This document shows, piece by piece, positions 6,322 to 14,978 of a stretch of DNA of 22,124 nt. Positions within the stretch are counted from its first letter, which is position 1, and every line of letters begins with the position of its first letter. Both the position numbers and the translations under genes were made by a program. The stretch is from Acidobacteriota bacterium (GTDB taxonomy: Bacteria > Acidobacteriota > Terriglobia > Terriglobales > Acidobacteriaceae), in contig JAJXYW010000290.1 in NCBI GenBank assembly GCA_021780415.1, positions 1 to 22,124 of the forward strand. Direction: 5' to 3'. The notes under the pieces were generated by a model. The model searched no databases and had not been told where the DNA came from. It worked only from the letters and a program-made list of their open reading frames with translations.

Positions 6322-7101
6322 CTAGTCGGCGTAAGAGGGCTTTCTTTTAAACACTGGCGGCATGAGGGCATCCAGAGCCTTATCCGAAGTTGGCAAGGCT
6401 ATCCCCGCGGCCCCACAAACCGTCCTGACATAGGCCCTTCTTCGCTTAAGGTAGGAGGAAGGGGGCCTTCCCCTGCTCTCACCTGCGCCCTTCTGGGCAC
6501 GTTGAGCATTCAATTTGAACACTCGGGCAAGTTCCTCACACAGCTCCCGGCGGGCTCTTCCCTCTGGGCGCGTGACTGCCCGTCTTGGAGGAATCTTGGG
6601 GGAGAGCCTTACGGGGCCTGCCTCTAGGACTAGGGCTAACCTCCGAAGGACCTCCTTGGCCCGGCAAAGGTCCTCCACGCTGCCAAGTGGCATCGCGACC
6701 TTCTCAACCACCTCGAAAACCAATTCCTCACCTTTTGTGCGCAAGACTTCCCTTCTACCGGTGCGGACCATGGTCCCAGTGGTCGGGCCGTCTTCGCCAA
6801 TACCCAGGATGAGTTGAAGCTCGGGCGTTTCCAGGATCTTTCCCAGGAACGCCTCCGCCTGAGAAATCGTGTCTATCCATTCCTTTGTGCCCACACCGTT
6901 CTTTTTCTTCCAGACGGCCATGTATTTGCTGAGCCTTGCTACCCGCTCAAGCTCCTTGTAGTAGTCTCGAACGGCGAATCGCGAAGACTGAAGCACAATG
7001 TCGCCGTTGATTCTGACTTTTCTCTCCGGTACTTCGGCTGGGTCAATGAACACCGCCTCCAAGATCATCTGGGTTTGTTCGGGAGTCAGATTCCATTCCA
7101 T
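6322..7101 (-). CDS. Unknown 259-aa island protein
   Basis: I cannot place this protein in a family. It is soluble and charged, with no membrane segment. It opens MEWNLTPEQTQMILEAVFID and has a helical middle (RDYYKELERVARLSKYMAVWKKK, then ISQAEAFLGKILETPELQLIL). A strongly basic C-terminal half follows (RPEGRARRELCEELARVFKLNAQRAQK, then SYLKRRRAYVRTV), suggesting nucleic-acid contact. It is transcribed away from the restriction operon, from the 219-bp gap at 7102-7320 shared with hsdR. AGGGGG lies about nine bases upstream of the chosen ATG. It could be a regulator, a replication accessory factor or an additional defence gene. Confidence 0.75.
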   Translation of the reverse strand: MEWNLTPEQTQMILEAVFIDPAEVPERKVRINGDIVLQSSRFAVRDYYKELERVARLSKYMAVWKKKNGVGTKEWIDTISQAEAFLGKILETPELQLILGIGEDGPTTGTMVRTGRREVLRTKGEELVFEVVEKVAMPLGSVEDLCRAKEVLRRLALVLEAGPVRLSPKIPPRRAVTRPEGRARRELCEELARVFKLNAQRAQKGAGESRGRPPSSYLKRRRAYVRTVCGAAGIALPTSDKALDALMPPVFKRKPSYAD

Positions 7102-7320
7102 CAGTCATTTCCCCCTGCGCCAACTCGCGGAGGCCAACTAGGCACCCCGGCTCCCTTCACTCACTAGCATAGAGTAGACTCAAGGTGGATAATGAGGAAG
7201 CGGTTTACCCACGGAGTAGCTACAAAAGGCAAAAGGCAGTGCGGACTAAGGGGAGGGGGTTCCGGTGAAGCCTAGTCGAAGGCCTGCGAGCCGAAAGGCA
7301 AGCCTCCACGGGGTAAGGCC

Positions 7321-10023
7321 ATGCTCTCGGGAGCAGCGCCCGTGACCTCCCTCAGTGAAGCCGCTACCCGCAGAAAGCTGATTGACCCCAAGCTTCAAGC
7401 GAGTGGGTGGACCATCTCCCCGTACCTCCCGAGCCAACCGTTGCAGTGCCTTGAAGGTTCTGCCCTGGCCGAATACCCCACCGAGAACGGCCCGGCGGAC
7501 TATGCGCTGGTGGACGGAGGCCGGGTCATCGGCATCGTGGAAGCCAAGCGGCTGACGCTGGGCCCTCAAAACGTGCTGACCCAGGCCGAGCGCTACGCCC
7601 GGGGCCTCCAGGACGGCCCCTTCAACTTCAACGGCCTGCGCGTACCCTTCCTCTACTCGACCAACGGCGAGGTGATCTGGTTCCACGACATCCGGCATCC
7701 GCTGAACCGCTCCAGAAAGATCGCGGGCTTTCACACCCCCGAGGCGTTGCAGGAGATGCTCTCCAAGGATTTGGACTGTGCCTGCGGGGCCCTCCTCTCG
7801 ACCCCCAACGCCCACCCGCGGCTGCGCCCCTATCAGCGCGAGGCCAACGAGGCAATGGAGCAGGCCATCGCCGCCCGCAAGCGGGCCATGCTCGTGGCCA
7901 TGGCTACGGGCACGGGCAAGACCTTCACGATGGTGAACGAGATCTACCGGCTCATGAAGGCGGGCGTGGCCAAACGGGTTCTCTTTCTCGTGGACCGGCG
8001 CGCCCTCGCGGCGCAGGCCGTTCGAGCCTTCGCCTCCTTCGAGCCCGAGCCCAACCTCAAGTTCGACCAGATCTACGAGGTCTACAGCCAGCGGTTCTTC
8101 CGGGACGATCTGGACGAGGACGAGAAATTCGACCCCAAGGTGCTCCCGTCGTCGTACCTGCTTTCCCCCAATCCCGGCCTCGCCTTCGTGTACGTCTGCA
8201 CCATCCAGCGCATGACCATCAACCTGTTCGGCCGCAATGCCGTCTTCGCCACGGGTGATGAGGAAGTGGACGAGGATGCCGACAAGCTGGAGATCCCGAT
8301 CCACGCCTTCGACCTGATCGTGGCCGACGAGTGCCACCGCGGGTACACCGCCCGAGAGGAGGCCATCTGGCGCGACACCCTCGACCACTTCGACGCCATT
8401 AAGATCGGCCTCACCGCCACGCCCGCCTCCCACACGACGGGTTATTTCAAGGAGATCCCCTACCGCTACGAGTACACGCGGGCAGTCCGGGAGGGCTTCC
8501 TGGTGGACTACGATGCCGTCTCCATCCGCTCGGACGTGCGCATGAACGGCGTCTTCCTCAGCGAGGGCGAGCGGGTGGGGCTCGTGGACCCCGAATCGGG
8601 CCGGGAGCGGCTGGACAACGTGGAGGACGAGCGCCAGTTCGCCCCCACGGAGCTAGAAGAGAAGGTCACCTCGCCCGATAGCAACCGGAAGATCCTCGAA
8701 GAGATCCGGAAGTATGCGGACCAGCACCAAGCGCTCTACGGCCGCTTCCCCAAGACACTCATCTTCGCGGCCAACGACCTGCCCCACACCTCCCACGCCG
8801 ACGACCTCGTGGACAAGGCCCGCGACGTCTTCGGCCAGGGGGACAGCTTCGTCCAAAAGATCACGGGGCGGGTGGACCGCCCCCTCCAGCGCATCCGCGA
8901 GTTCCGCAACCGCAGGCAGCCGGGCATCGTGGTCACGGTGGACCTGCTTTCCACGGGCGTGGATATCCCGGACCTGGAGTTCATCGTGTTCCTGCGCACA
9001 ATCAAGTCCCGCATCCTCTTCGAGCAGATGATGGGCCGGGGTACCCGCCGGGGCGAGCTCTACTCCGACAAATCCCACTTCACGGTCTTCGACTGCTTCG
9101 GCGGAACGCTTCTCGATTACTTCCGCACGGCGACCGCCATCACGGCCGAGCCGCCGCAGAAGGAGGCCCGTACCCTCCACGAGATCATCGAGGAGATCTG
9201 GGCCAACCGGGACCGGGACTACAACGTCCGTTGCCTGGTCCGGCGACTCCAGAGGGTCGCCAAGGAGATGTCCGGCGAAGCCCGCGAGCTGTTCGCCGCC
9301 TACATCGAGGAAGGCGACGTGGCCCGCTTCGCGGCGGAACTGCCCCGGCGCCTGCACGAGGACTTCACGGGCGTCATGTCTCTCCTTCGGGACCCCGCCT
9401 TCCAGGATCTCCTCGTGAACTACCCGAGACCCAAGCGGACTTTCCTCGTCGCTTACGACACGGTGGACACGGTCGCCAGCGCGTGGCAGGTGCGTGGGAG
9501 CGATGGCGCCCTCCTCAAGCCCGAGGACTACCTCGCTGCCTTCGCCCGGTACATCCGGGAGAATAAGGAGCAGGTGGAGGCCCTGACCATCCTCCTGGAA
9601 CGACCCAAAGAATGGGGTAGCCACGCCCTCGTGGACCTGCGCAAGAAGCTGACCACCACCCAAGAGGGTTTCACCGAGTCGAATCTCCAGAAGGCCCACG
9701 AGCGCTGCTACCATAAGGCCCTCGCCGATATCATCTCCATGGTGAAGCACGCGGCCAGAGAGACCGAGCCTCTCCTGACTGGCGAAGAGCGGGCAGATCT
9801 GGCCATTGATCGGGTGACGAAGGGGCTCTACCTCACGCCTGAACAGCACCAGTGGCTTTCCTGGATCAAGGCCCACCTCGCCGTGAACCTCTCCATCGAA
9901 AAAGAAGACTTCGACCTGTCGCCTATCCTCATGCGCCACGGTGGATGGGGGCAGGCAAATAGGGCTTTTCAAGGACACTTGGAAGGGTTGATCCAGAGGC
10001 TCAACGAGGCTGTGGCGGCATAG
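7321..10023 (+). CDS. hsdR: Type I restriction enzyme R subunit (motor and nuclease)
   Basis: This 900-aa subunit translocates and cleaves unmodified DNA in complex with HsdM and HsdS. The N-terminal PD-(D/E)XK nuclease has D60 in GPADYALV and E74-A-K76 in GIVEAK. Superfamily 2 motor motifs follow: Walker A MATGTGKT (about 194-201), DECH (336-339), LTATP (364-368), DLLSTGVDIP (541-550) and QMMGRGTRR (569-577). A helical C-terminal domain follows. Length is within the usual range. ATG 7321 has no strong ribosome site; GTG 7342 (VTSLSEAATRR) with GGGAG upstream is an alternative start. It opens the plus-strand defence operon. GATAAT at 7188-7193 is the only promoter-like box that I can see upstream. 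Confidence 0.96.
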   Translation: MLSGAAPVTSLSEAATRRKLIDPKLQASGWTISPYLPSQPLQCLEGSALAEYPTENGPADYALVDGGRVIGIVEAKRLTLGPQNVLTQAERYARGLQDGPFNFNGLRVPFLYSTNGEVIWFHDIRHPLNRSRKIAGFHTPEALQEMLSKDLDCACGALLSTPNAHPRLRPYQREANEAMEQAIAARKRAMLVAMATGTGKTFTMVNEIYRLMKAGVAKRVLFLVDRRALAAQAVRAFASFEPEPNLKFDQIYEVYSQRFFRDDLDEDEKFDPKVLPSSYLLSPNPGLAFVYVCTIQRMTINLFGRNAVFATGDEEVDEDADKLEIPIHAFDLIVADECHRGYTAREEAIWRDTLDHFDAIKIGLTATPASHTTGYFKEIPYRYEYTRAVREGFLVDYDAVSIRSDVRMNGVFLSEGERVGLVDPESGRERLDNVEDERQFAPTELEEKVTSPDSNRKILEEIRKYADQHQALYGRFPKTLIFAANDLPHTSHADDLVDKARDVFGQGDSFVQKITGRVDRPLQRIREFRNRRQPGIVVTVDLLSTGVDIPDLEFIVFLRTIKSRILFEQMMGRGTRRGELYSDKSHFTVFDCFGGTLLDYFRTATAITAEPPQKEARTLHEIIEEIWANRDRDYNVRCLVRRLQRVAKEMSGEARELFAAYIEEGDVARFAAELPRRLHEDFTGVMSLLRDPAFQDLLVNYPRPKRTFLVAYDTVDTVASAWQVRGSDGALLKPEDYLAAFARYIRENKEQVEALTILLERPKEWGSHALVDLRKKLTTTQEGFTESNLQKAHERCYHKALADIISMVKHAARETEPLLTGEERADLAIDRVTKGLYLTPEQHQWLSWIKAHLAVNLSIEKEDFDLSPILMRHGGWGQANRAFQGHLEGLIQRLNEAVAA

Positions 10024-10033
10024 GAGGCTGAGA

Positions 10034-11062
10034 ATGGCGATTCCAGAACAGCTACTGCGGGTAGCCCAACAGGTCAAGGAGGGGGGGCATCCCGAGTTCC
10101 CTGTCAGGGAGATTCTTTCATGGTTTGGAGCGAAGCGACGCGGTGGGCAAAAGGTCTTGGAGATCAAAGAGGCATTTGATGAGGTTGGGGTCACGACAGA
10201 CCCGGACTTCGAGGAGGTTTACATAGGTGCACCTGTGACCTTTGATCGTCGCGATGCCTCTCAAACGGCAGTGATTGCCCCTGAGGGGGTAATGTCAGCT
10301 GCGGGTGTCGGGCAGGTTGAGCTAAATGCCGTCGTGCGCCGTGGCCTGGCACACCGAATTAGCAGATTGAAAGCGGCCGGTCGTGAGCCTGTCTCAGTCA
10401 CGCCCGATTCGAGTCTCGAAAAAGCCGTCACGATAATGATGGCCAACGACTTTTCTCAGCTTCCTGTGATGCAATCTCCACGAGAGCTGAAGGGCCTCAT
10501 AAGCTGGAAGTCCATCGGCAAAAGGCTTGCGCTGCACCACCCGTGTGCTGTTGTTCGTGACTGCATGGATGGAGCGAGGGAGCTATCGGAGGAAGCCTCT
10601 CTCTTTGAGGCTGTGGAGATAATTGCGGCTGAGGACTGCGTGCTTATCAGACGCAAGGACAATACCATACGTGGGCCAATCACGGCGTACGACATCAGCT
10701 TTCAGTACCAGGAACTTGCCAAACCTTTCCTCCTAATAGGCCAGATCGAGAACCAACTTCGGTTTCTTATCTCCATGAAGTTCTCCAAGGAAGATTTGGC
10801 AGCAGCGAAGGACCCGGCAGACCCTGGTCGCGAAATCTCAGACCCCAACGACCTGACCTTTGGTGAGTATGTGCGGCTTCTGCAAGCCGATGATGGTTGG
10901 GCGAAGCTCGATATCCCGCTGCATCGTGGCGAATTTGTTAGGCTGTTGGACAAGATCAGAGAAGTGCGCAACGACGTGATGCACTTTAACCCCGATCCAA
11001 TGCCAATGGAGGATTACAATACACTTGAGAAGTTTGCTAGATTCTTGGATGAATTAGCTTAG
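10034..11062 (+). CDS. CBS-domain protein with C-terminal HEPN-like domain (putative RNase effector)
   Basis: This 342-aa protein is inserted between hsdR and hsdM. Residues 1-70 look like a small helical/winged N-terminal domain. Two CBS-like repeats follow: about 118-165 (VTPDSSLEKAVTIMMANDFSQLPVM, then LKGLISWKSI) and about 170-225 (VVRDCMDGARELSE, then GPITAYDIS). CBS pairs usually bind adenine nucleotides or SAM. The C-terminal 110 residues are helical and contain R312-N-D-V-M-H317, an Rx4H motif as in catalytic HEPN ribonucleases. AGGAGG overlaps the hsdR stop six bases before ATG, so it is cotranscribed. Its G+C is visibly lower (32 of 60 in 10441-10500 versus 43 of 60 in 8881-8940), suggesting separate acquisition. 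RNase activity is a prediction. Confidence 0.82.
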   Translation: MAIPEQLLRVAQQVKEGGHPEFPVREILSWFGAKRRGGQKVLEIKEAFDEVGVTTDPDFEEVYIGAPVTFDRRDASQTAVIAPEGVMSAAGVGQVELNAVVRRGLAHRISRLKAAGREPVSVTPDSSLEKAVTIMMANDFSQLPVMQSPRELKGLISWKSIGKRLALHHPCAVVRDCMDGARELSEEASLFEAVEIIAAEDCVLIRRKDNTIRGPITAYDISFQYQELAKPFLLIGQIENQLRFLISMKFSKEDLAAAKDPADPGREISDPNDLTFGEYVRLLQADDGWAKLDIPLHRGEFVRLLDKIREVRNDVMHFNPDPMPMEDYNTLEKFARFLDELA

Positions 11063-11096
11063 TGGATTCAAGGCTGCTTTGTGCCGGAGGATTGGC

Positions 11097-12560
11097 ATGT
11101 CCGACATCGTAGGGAAGCTCTGGGGCTTCTGTCACACGCTCCGGCACGACGGGATCGACTACGGGGACTACATCGAGCAGATCACCTACCTGCTCTTCCT
11201 GAAGATGGCGCAGGAGAAGGGGGTCGAGGTGCCCCGGGGCTGCGACTGGGGCGCGCTTTCGGAGCTGTCGGGCACGGGCCTGACGGACGGTTACGTGGAC
11301 GTCCTCCGCCGCCTGGGCAAGGAGCAGGGCATGTTGGGGGACATCTTCGCCCAGGCGCAGTCGCGCTTCACGAACCCCGTGAACCTGAAGAAGCTCATCG
11401 GCCTCATCGACGAGACCGAGTGGACGGCCCTGGACGTGGACGTGAAGGCCGCCGCCTTCGAGGGCCTTCTTGAAAAGGCCGCGAGCGAGGGCAAGAAGGG
11501 GGCGGGCCAGTACTTCACGCCGCGCCTGCTCATCCAAACCATCGTCCGGTGCATCCAACCCGACCCGAGGACGCACAAGGAGTTCACCATTTGCGATCCG
11601 GCCTGCGGCTCGGGCGGCTTCCTCGTCTGCGCCTACGAGTGGCTCCTGGAGCAGACCAAAGGCGGGGCACTGGAGCGCGAGCTGGCGAAGCGCATCAAGA
11701 GCAAGACCTACTTCGGCCAGGACCTCGTGCCGCGCCCGCGCCGTCTCGCGCTCATGAACCTGTTCCTCCACGGCCTGGAGCCGGTCATCGGCCTGGGCGA
11801 TTCGATCTACGAGGCCTACTCCGGCCCCAGGCACGACGTGATCCTCACGAATCCTCCCTTCGGCACGAAGGGCGCGAACCAGGCCCCGGAGCGCGAGGAC
11901 TTCACCATCGCGACGAGCAACAAGCAGCTCAACTTTCTCCAGCACGTGATGACCATCCTCAAACCGGGTGGGCGCGCCGCCGTGGTCGTGCCCGACAACT
12001 GCCTCTTCGCCGACCAAGCGGGCGAGGTCTTTAAGGTCCTCATGGAGGACTGCGACCTGCACACCGTCCTGCGCCTTCCCAATGGCACCTTCACGCCCTA
12101 CAGCCCCGGCACCAAGACCAACGTGATTTTCTTCACCAAGGGCCCGGCCACCGAGACGACCTGGATCTACGACGCCCGCACCAATGTCCCCCACATCACC
12201 AAGAAGGACCGGCCCCTGACGCCGGAGCACTTCGCCGAGTTCGAGCGGTGCTTCGGGAAAGACCCCAACGGCCGGGCCAGGCGGAAGGAGAAGGACTCCC
12301 AGGAGGACCGCTGGCGGCCCTTCCACATCAGCGAGGTGAAGGAGCGCGCCTACAAGCTCGACGGCCTCAAGTGGCTCAAGGACGAGTCGCTCGACGATCC
12401 CGACAACCTCCCCGAGCCCGAAGAGCTGGCCACCGAGGCCATCGAGGAGTTGCGCGGCGCCGTGGAGGAGCTGAACGCCGTCCTCGCCCTCCTCGAAAAC
12501 GGTGCCGCTGAGGAACTGGCCCAAGTGGCCGAGAAGCCCCGTGCGTACAAGAAAGGCTGA
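11097..12560 (+). CDS. hsdM: Type I modification methyltransferase, M subunit
   Basis: This 487-aa adenine N6-methyltransferase protects host sites and, with HsdS and HsdR, forms the restriction complex. Key motifs are QYFTPR (138-143), the SAM-binding DPACGSGGF (167-175), FGQDL, and the catalytic NPPF (252-255) in DVILTNPPFGTKG. The helical N-terminal domain (DIVGKLWGFCHTLRHDGIDYGDYIEQITYLLFLKM) is standard for HsdM. I chose ATG 11097 (MSDIV) because GGAGG lies six bases upstream; an upstream in-frame ATG at 11079 lacks a ribosome site. The gap from the CBS-HEPN gene is 34 bp. The gene overlaps the likely start of hsdS by 20 bp. Confidence 0.96.
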   Translation: MSDIVGKLWGFCHTLRHDGIDYGDYIEQITYLLFLKMAQEKGVEVPRGCDWGALSELSGTGLTDGYVDVLRRLGKEQGMLGDIFAQAQSRFTNPVNLKKLIGLIDETEWTALDVDVKAAAFEGLLEKAASEGKKGAGQYFTPRLLIQTIVRCIQPDPRTHKEFTICDPACGSGGFLVCAYEWLLEQTKGGALERELAKRIKSKTYFGQDLVPRPRRLALMNLFLHGLEPVIGLGDSIYEAYSGPRHDVILTNPPFGTKGANQAPEREDFTIATSNKQLNFLQHVMTILKPGGRAAVVVPDNCLFADQAGEVFKVLMEDCDLHTVLRLPNGTFTPYSPGTKTNVIFFTKGPATETTWIYDARTNVPHITKKDRPLTPEHFAEFERCFGKDPNGRARRKEKDSQEDRWRPFHISEVKERAYKLDGLKWLKDESLDDPDNLPEPEELATEAIEELRGAVEELNAVLALLENGAAEELAQVAEKPRAYKKG

Positions 12561-14013
12561 GCCCCAAGGTCTCGCTTTTCGCGAAGACGATGACCTGCCC
12601 GAGGGGTGGACGGCCGCCACCATCGGAGACATTACTGTTCGGAAGGTGGCTCAGTCCGGCCCGAGCAAGGGCCAGGAGTTCCTGTACGTAGACATCGCAA
12701 GCGTGGACAACGAAAGGAAGCGCATTACCGCGCCGCGTGCGGTCCCGACGGGGGAGGCCCCAAGCCGAGCCAGGCAGGTGGTCCGTTCAGGTGACGTACT
12801 GGTTTCAATGACGCGGCCGAACCTTAACTCCGTTGCCCTTGTCGGGCCTGAACTAGATGGATCAATCGCGTCAACTGGATTCGATGTTCTACGTTCCATC
12901 GAGAGTCTGCCCGGCTGGCTTTTCCTCGTTGTCCGCGGTGAAGCATTTGTCGAGGCAATGACGAACTCGGTCCAGGGGGCTCTGTATCCCGCCATACGGC
13001 CGCGCGATGTGCGTGGCTTTGAGTTCCCCCTTCCTCCTCTCCCCGAACAACGCCGGATCGTGGAGAAGGTGGAAGCCCTCCTCGCCCGCGTGAACGCCGC
13101 CCGCGCCCGCCTCGCCCGCGCCCCCGCCCTCCTCAAAGCCTTCCGCCAAGCCGTCCTCTCCGCCGCCTGCTCCGGAAGACTGACTGGCAGCTGGCGCGGG
13201 GCAGAGATTGAAGACGGAGAGATACCTGAAAGTTGGAATAGAATTCCACTAGAGGACTTGCTCTCAGAAAGAGGACTATTTGATGGACCCTTTGGATCAA
13301 GTCTAAAATCCGACGATTATACAAATTCTGGGGTAAGGGTCATTCGCCTGGAGAACATAGGCCATTTGAAATTTGTCGGGGAAAAGGAATGCTTCGTAAG
13401 CCAAGAAAAATACAGCACCTTGACCAAACATACTGTGGGCGAGGGGGACATCATATTTGGATCCTTCGTTGAGGACGATGTCCGTGTCTGCATGCTTCCG
13501 AGATTCACTACCAAAGCGATTGCGAAAGCAGACTGCTTCTGCATCCGCCCCAAGGCAAATTTCGTCTCTAAACGCTACCTCACCCTTCAACTTGCCGGTA
13601 GGGAAAGCTACGATTCTCTAGTCAGTGAGATCCATGGCGCCACTCGGCCACGAGTGAACACGAAACAGCTTAGAAGCCTAGAAATCAATGTGGCTCCGCT
13701 TCTTGAGCAACGCGAAATCGTCCGCCGGGTCGAGGCCCTCTTCGCCCTGGCCGATGCCATCGAGGCGAAGGTGGCGGCGGCCCAGAAGCGCGCCGATGCC
13801 CTCACCCAAGCCATCCTCGCCAAGGCCTTCCGCGGCGAACTTGTCCCCACCGAGGCCGCCCTCGCCCGCACCGAAGGCAGGCCCTACGAGACGGCGGCTC
13901 AGCTTCTGGATCGCGTTGTCACTAGGGAAGAGAATGCCGGAGCCGCGAAGTCTTCCCTTCCATCCAAAGGCAGGCGCAGCCGCCATCTGGGCCAATCGGG
14001 AGGCGACCGATGA
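12541..14013 (+). CDS. hsdS: Type I specificity subunit
   Basis: This subunit of about 490 aa has two target-recognition domains (TRDs), each followed by a conserved helical region. TRD1 runs from LPEGWTAATIGDI to PLPPLPEQRRIVEKVEALLARV, and TRD2 from IPESWNRIPLEDLL to PLLEQREIVRRVEALFALADAI. The halves share the typical pattern of two half-sites. The start is uncertain: GTG 12541 (VRTRKAEPQG) inside the end of hsdM is my choice, and GTG 12502 is possible. TRD2 DNA is much poorer in G+C (26 of 60 in 13201-13260) than TRD1 DNA (39 of 60 in 12601-12660), a sign of domain exchange. The C-terminal tail after about residue 455 is long and basic. The target sequence cannot be predicted by eye. Confidence 0.93.
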   Translation: MRTRKAEPQGLAFREDDDLPEGWTAATIGDITVRKVAQSGPSKGQEFLYVDIASVDNERKRITAPRAVPTGEAPSRARQVVRSGDVLVSMTRPNLNSVALVGPELDGSIASTGFDVLRSIESLPGWLFLVVRGEAFVEAMTNSVQGALYPAIRPRDVRGFEFPLPPLPEQRRIVEKVEALLARVNAARARLARAPALLKAFRQAVLSAACSGRLTGSWRGAEIEDGEIPESWNRIPLEDLLSERGLFDGPFGSSLKSDDYTNSGVRVIRLENIGHLKFVGEKECFVSQEKYSTLTKHTVGEGDIIFGSFVEDDVRVCMLPRFTTKAIAKADCFCIRPKANFVSKRYLTLQLAGRESYDSLVSEIHGATRPRVNTKQLRSLEINVAPLLEQREIVRRVEALFALADAIEAKVAAAQKRADALTQAILAKAFRGELVPTEAALARTEGRPYETAAQLLDRVVTREENAGAAKSSLPSKGRRSRHLGQSGGDR

Positions 14014-14978
14014 ACCAGCAAGGCGTACCGCATTGCCTCTTGTGCCACCGGGAGGAGGGCGTGATTCTCCCGCCCATTTGGACTCGGACTCACGAGGTTG
14101 TGTGCCCCCGGTGCGGGCATTTCTTCATGTCCTTCGAGGCGGTCTTGTCCATGCAAGCCCTCACGCTGCCCCAGAAGGCGCCGTTGATGGCCGTCCTTCG
14201 CGAGAGGGAGATCCTAGGACTGAAGCCGCTGACCGTGACCATTTCCACGGATTATGGCATCCCGCAAGAGACCTTCGCGAAGACGATCCCCGAGAAGGTG
14301 GACCGCCTTCTAGTGAATCTCTCGCGCCTCGCGCCCGACGCCGGGAACAAGTACGCCCTCGACCCGGAGCGGGATTTCCCTCTTGGCCATTGCACCAACC
14401 GGAGCGGTCTCGAACACGTGCGAGACATCCTGGTCAGCAGCGGCTGGCTGGAGAGGGACAAGACCGACGACAGCTTGCACCGCCTGACCCTCGCGGGCTG
14501 GGCCCGGGCCGGTGAGCTTCAAAAGGGCGCGATCGACAGCTCGACGGTCTTCGTTGCGATGAGCTTCAAGCCCGAGTGGGATGGGGCCTGGAAGGACGGC
14601 ATCCGGCCGGCCCTCGAAGAGGACTGCGGCTACAAGGCCCTTCGCGTGGACGCGGTGGAGCACACGGAGGATATCAACGACCGCATCATCGCCGAAATCC
14701 GCCGCTCCAAGTTCATGGTGGCGGACTTCTCCAGCAATCCCGGCGGGGTATACCTGGAAGCCGGCTTTGAGATGGGCCTTGGGCGGACCGTCATCTGGAC
14801 CTGCCAGGATGACGACGAGCGGAAGAAGGCCCTCCACTTCGACATCAGCCACTACAACTTCATCTTCTGGAAAGACCCCGAGGACTTGAGGACGCGCCTC
14901 CGGGACAGGATTCTCGCTCTATTCGGTGAAGGGCCCAGGCCAAAAGCGGTAGGTGATGGGGGGACGGACCATGGGTGA
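14010..14978 (+). CDS. Zinc-ribbon protein with nucleoside 2-deoxyribosyltransferase-like domain
   Basis: This 322-aa protein overlaps hsdS by four bases (ATGA). The N-terminus has a four-cysteine zinc ribbon: C9-L-L-C12 and C32-P-R-C35. A helical middle (about 45-170) follows. Residues about 178-305 form a Rossmann-like domain: STVFVAMSFKPEWD, RIIAEIRRSKFMVADFSS, GGVYLEAGFEMGLGRTVIWTC and HFDISHYNFIFW. This pattern matches nucleoside 2-deoxyribosyltransferase-like or TIR-like domains. D239 and E250 align with residues used in glycosidic-bond chemistry in that superfamily. An effector that degrades a nucleotide or NAD-like metabolite on infection is plausible; a sensor role is the alternative. 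The substrate is unknown. Confidence 0.82.
   Translation: MNQQGVPHCLLCHREEGVILPPIWTRTHEVVCPRCGHFFMSFEAVLSMQALTLPQKAPLMAVLREREILGLKPLTVTISTDYGIPQETFAKTIPEKVDRLLVNLSRLAPDAGNKYALDPERDFPLGHCTNRSGLEHVRDILVSSGWLERDKTDDSLHRLTLAGWARAGELQKGAIDSSTVFVAMSFKPEWDGAWKDGIRPALEEDCGYKALRVDAVEHTEDINDRIIAEIRRSKFMVADFSSNPGGVYLEAGFEMGLGRTVIWTCQDDDERKKALHFDISHYNFIFWKDPEDLRTRLRDRILALFGEGPRPKAVGDGGTDHG

Noticed and set aside
7246..8433. 395-aa minus-strand open frame
   Set aside because: Antisense to the start of hsdR, with no recognisable domain.
8653..10194. 513-aa minus-strand open frame
   Set aside because: Antisense to hsdR in GC-rich DNA; the translation is low-information and the sense strand has all restriction-motor motifs.
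11037..12632. 531-aa minus-strand open frame
   Set aside because: Antisense shadow of hsdM; rich in G, L, V, E with no domain pattern.
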